DNA from: Actinocatenispora sp036503555
GTDB taxonomy: Bacteria; Actinomycetota; Actinomycetes; Mycobacteriales; Micromonosporaceae
Reading direction: 5' to 3'
DNA length: 64,000 nucleotides
Assembly: GCA_036503555.1 (NCBI GenBank)
Contig: DASXWQ010000082.1
Coordinates: forward strand, 186,001 to 250,000
This document shows positions 62,367 through 64,000 of this stretch, piece by piece (the first letter of the stretch is position 1; each line of letters starts with the position of its first letter). Both the position numbers and the translations under genes were made by a program. Under the pieces are notes generated by a model that made no database searches, had not been told where the DNA came from, and saw only the letters and a list, made by a program, of their open reading frames with translations.

Positions 62367-63344
62367 TCAGACCGTCGCCGCGGTCGGCGCCGGCACCGTA
62401 CGCAGCACCTCGGCCAGCACCGACTCGGCGCGTACGCCGCGGATCGCCGCGTCGGGCGCCAGGATCAGCCGGTGCGCGAGGACCGGCTCGGCCATCGCGC
62501 GCACGTCGTCCGGTACGACGTAGTGCCGGCCCTCCCCCGCTGCCCACGCCTGCGCGGCGCGGACCAGGGCGAGGGAGGCGCGCGGGCTCGCGCCGAGCCG
62601 CAGCTCGTCCCGGTCGCGGGTGGCGTGCGCGATCGACGCGACGTACCGGGCGACGGCGGGCGCGACGTGCAGGGTGCTGGCGTACGAGACCATCCAGCGG
62701 AGCTGCTCGGCCGTGGTGACCGGGGACAGCTCGGGCTCGACGCCGGTACCGGCGCGACCGGTGAGCAGGTCGGTCTCGGCGGCCAGATCCGGGTACCCGA
62801 CGGAGATCCGCAGCAGGAACCGGTCGAGCTGCGCCTCCGGAAGCTGGTACGTGCCTTCCAGGTCGACCGGGTTCTGCGTGGCGATCACCAGGAACGGGTC
62901 GGGCACCGGCCGGGCCGTACCGTCCGCGGTGACCTGGCGTTCGGCCATCACCTCCAGCAGCGCCGACTGCGTCTTCGGCGACGCCCGGTTGATCTCGTCG
63001 GCGAGGACCAGGTGCGCGAAGACCGGTCCCGGCCGGAACTCGAACTCGCCGCTCCTCTGGTCGTACACGGAGGTGCCGGTGATGTCGGCGGGCAGCAGGT
63101 CCGGGGTGAACTGGATCCGGTGCCAGGTGCCGGACACAGACGCGGCGATCGCCTTCGCCAGCGTCGTCTTCCCCACCCCCGGCACGTCCTCCACGAGCAG
63201 GTGCCCGCCGGCGAACAGGCACGTCAACGCGAGCCGCACCGGGCGGGGCTTGCCGGTGACGGCACGCTCCACGTTCTGCTGCAACGCGGCGGCCATGGCG
63301 CGGAACCGGGTCGCACCCTCGGCACCGTTCGGGCTGGTGGTCAT
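62367..63344 (-). CDS. MoxR-family AAA ATPase
   Basis: This encodes a 325-residue AAA+ ATPase. Walker A is in EDVPGVGKTT (52-61) and Walker B is LVLADEIN (D116, E117). Sensor-1 is FLVIATQNP, and the MoxR pattern ATQNPVDLEGTYQLPEAQLDRFL is exact. The C-terminal helical lid ends near residue 320. ATG 63344 is chosen because the frame upstream lacks MoxR sequence. MoxR proteins act as chaperones for DUF58/vWA partners, encoded next, suggesting an envelope-maturation complex. Confidence 0.9.
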   Translation of the reverse strand: MTTSPNGAEGATRFRAMAAALQQNVERAVTGKPRPVRLALTCLFAGGHLLVEDVPGVGKTTLAKAIAASVSGTWHRIQFTPDLLPADITGTSVYDQRSGEFEFRPGPVFAHLVLADEINRASPKTQSALLEVMAERQVTADGTARPVPDPFLVIATQNPVDLEGTYQLPEAQLDRFLLRISVGYPDLAAETDLLTGRAGTGVEPELSPVTTAEQLRWMVSYASTLHVAPAVARYVASIAHATRDRDELRLGASPRASLALVRAAQAWAAGEGRHYVVPDDVRAMAEPVLAHRLILAPDAAIRGVRAESVLAEVLRTVPAPTAATV

Positions 63345-63358
63345 CTCGGCGCTGCTCC

Positions 63359-63997
63359 TCACGAGTGCTTTCCGTCGGCGGTCACGCAGGTCGGCTGCAC
63401 CGGGTCCGGCGTACGCGTGGACGCGATCAGCGCGGACACCTGGTAGCAGTACCGGGTGCCCGGGTCCAGCCCGGACACCGTGTACGGCGGCGCCTGGTCG
63501 GCGTCCACCTGGCCCAGCACGGTGTCGTCCCGCAGCACCAGGTACGAGCTGAAGCCGTGCTGCCCCGACGAGTCCGGGAAGCTCAGCGTCACCTCGCCGC
63601 GTCTCGTGCTCGTCGCCACCACCGGCAGCGGGTACGCCTGGGTGCGCGGCGCGCCGCTCGCGCTGCGCCGCGGCGCGGGCCGCTGGTGCGTCGGAGTCCT
63701 TGTGCCCCACCAGATCCCGGCGCCGCCGCCGATCACCGCGCACACCGCCAGCGCCACGGGCAGCGGCCACCGCCGCCGCCGTACGGTTGGCGTTGTCGGG
63801 GTGTCCGGCAGCGGACGGGTCGCCCCGGCCGTCGGCACCGCCCCGACCCCGCTCCCGGACCAGGTGCCGGCGCCGCTTCCCGTTGCGCCCGAACGGAGTC
63901 CCGCGTTCCCGTCCGCCCCAACGCCGGCCGGCCCGGCCGACCGGTCGGGCGCAGCCCCGACCGACCGAAGCCCGCTCGGATCGCCCGGCCCGGACAC
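63359..63997 (-). CDS. Single-pass membrane protein with fibronectin type III domain, possibly partial
   Basis: This encodes 212 residues to the window edge. A Gly/Ala-rich disordered N-terminal region leads to one membrane helix (about 75-96, WPLPVALAVCAVIGGGAGIWW). A Pro/Arg-rich stalk and a C-terminal FnIII-like domain follow: SSYLVLRDDTVLGQV, PPYTVSGLDPGTRYCYQVSALI, and a final TCVTADGK. Two cysteines can pair outside. GTG 63997 is the earliest start seen, but the frame may continue beyond the window. It is first in the operon with MoxR, 14 bases upstream of it. Confidence 0.75.
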   Translation of the reverse strand: MSGPGDPSGLRSVGAAPDRSAGPAGVGADGNAGLRSGATGSGAGTWSGSGVGAVPTAGATRPLPDTPTTPTVRRRRWPLPVALAVCAVIGGGAGIWWGTRTPTHQRPAPRRSASGAPRTQAYPLPVVATSTRRGEVTLSFPDSSGQHGFSSYLVLRDDTVLGQVDADQAPPYTVSGLDPGTRYCYQVSALIASTRTPDPVQPTCVTADGKHS

Positions 63998-64000
63998 GCC

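Noticed and set aside
1..64000. CRISPR array, tRNA/rRNA genes or a polyketide/peptide biosynthetic cluster
   Set aside because: No regularly spaced repeats of suitable length, no cloverleaf or rRNA signature, and no PKS or NRPS motifs were seen. The tandem repeats present are in-frame protein repeats.

Overview
The window is very GC-rich, with G/C-heavy third codon positions, many GTG starts, probable leaderless promoters and tightly overlapping genes. This points to a filamentous or spore-forming actinomycete. The gene content (type VII secretion-associated protein, ECF41-type sigma factor, NarL-type two-component systems, many TetR and MFS genes) fits Micromonosporaceae-like or Streptomyces-like genomes, but the genus cannot be fixed from sequence alone.

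Layout. (1) 1-18.7 kb: the C-terminal 5,564 residues of a giant protein made of two ~2.8-kb-codon tandem copies of one architecture. Each copy opens with a metzincin-like zinc motif and I found no cysteine in either. It is followed by a small SseB-like type VII secretion-associated protein and a single-pass membrane protein with a golvesin-like C-terminal domain. This cassette is the best candidate for an undescribed system (probable type VII-exported giant effector or surface protein). (2) 18.9-22 kb: small membrane and zinc-ribbon proteins, a CGNR zinc-finger protein divergent from an MFS exporter, and a frame-disrupted membrane protein. (3) 22.4-26.4 kb: DeoR regulator plus a binding-protein-dependent ABC importer of polyol/sugar type without its own ATPase, ending at a perfect 18-bp-stem terminator. 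(4) 26.7-32.5 kb: VOC protein, NarL-type response regulator and histidine kinase, and a MacB-like ABC ATPase/FtsX-like permease pair. (5) 32.7-36.7 kb: LysE exporter, FAD oxidoreductase coupled to an ECF41 sigma factor, and an orphan histidine kinase. (6) 36.8-46.9 kb: a TetR-controlled membrane protein, a large LuxR-type ATPase regulator, VOC proteins, MFS exporter, a broken gene, a TetR/membrane protein pair with twin operators, and agmatine deiminase.

(7) 47,908-56,712: a complete Tn3-family transposon. Its 38-bp terminal inverted repeats match at 35 of 38 positions and it is flanked by the 5-bp duplication ATCCC. It carries a tyrosine recombinase whose C-terminus is damaged, a candidate internal recombination site, cargo (carboxylesterase, two overlapping YjbR proteins, TetR, quinone oxidoreductase) of visibly lower GC, and a tnpA with a one-base frameshift. 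It landed at the start codon of a GNAT gene. (8) 56.9-64 kb: a secreted beta-propeller protein, a cysteine-less carboxymuconolactone decarboxylase-like protein, and an operon of FnIII membrane protein, MoxR ATPase, DUF58 protein and a transglutaminase-fold membrane protein that lacks the catalytic triad.

I saw no tRNA, rRNA, CRISPR array or replication origin. Several genes appear to be controlled by adjacent regulators through palindromes visible in their promoters.
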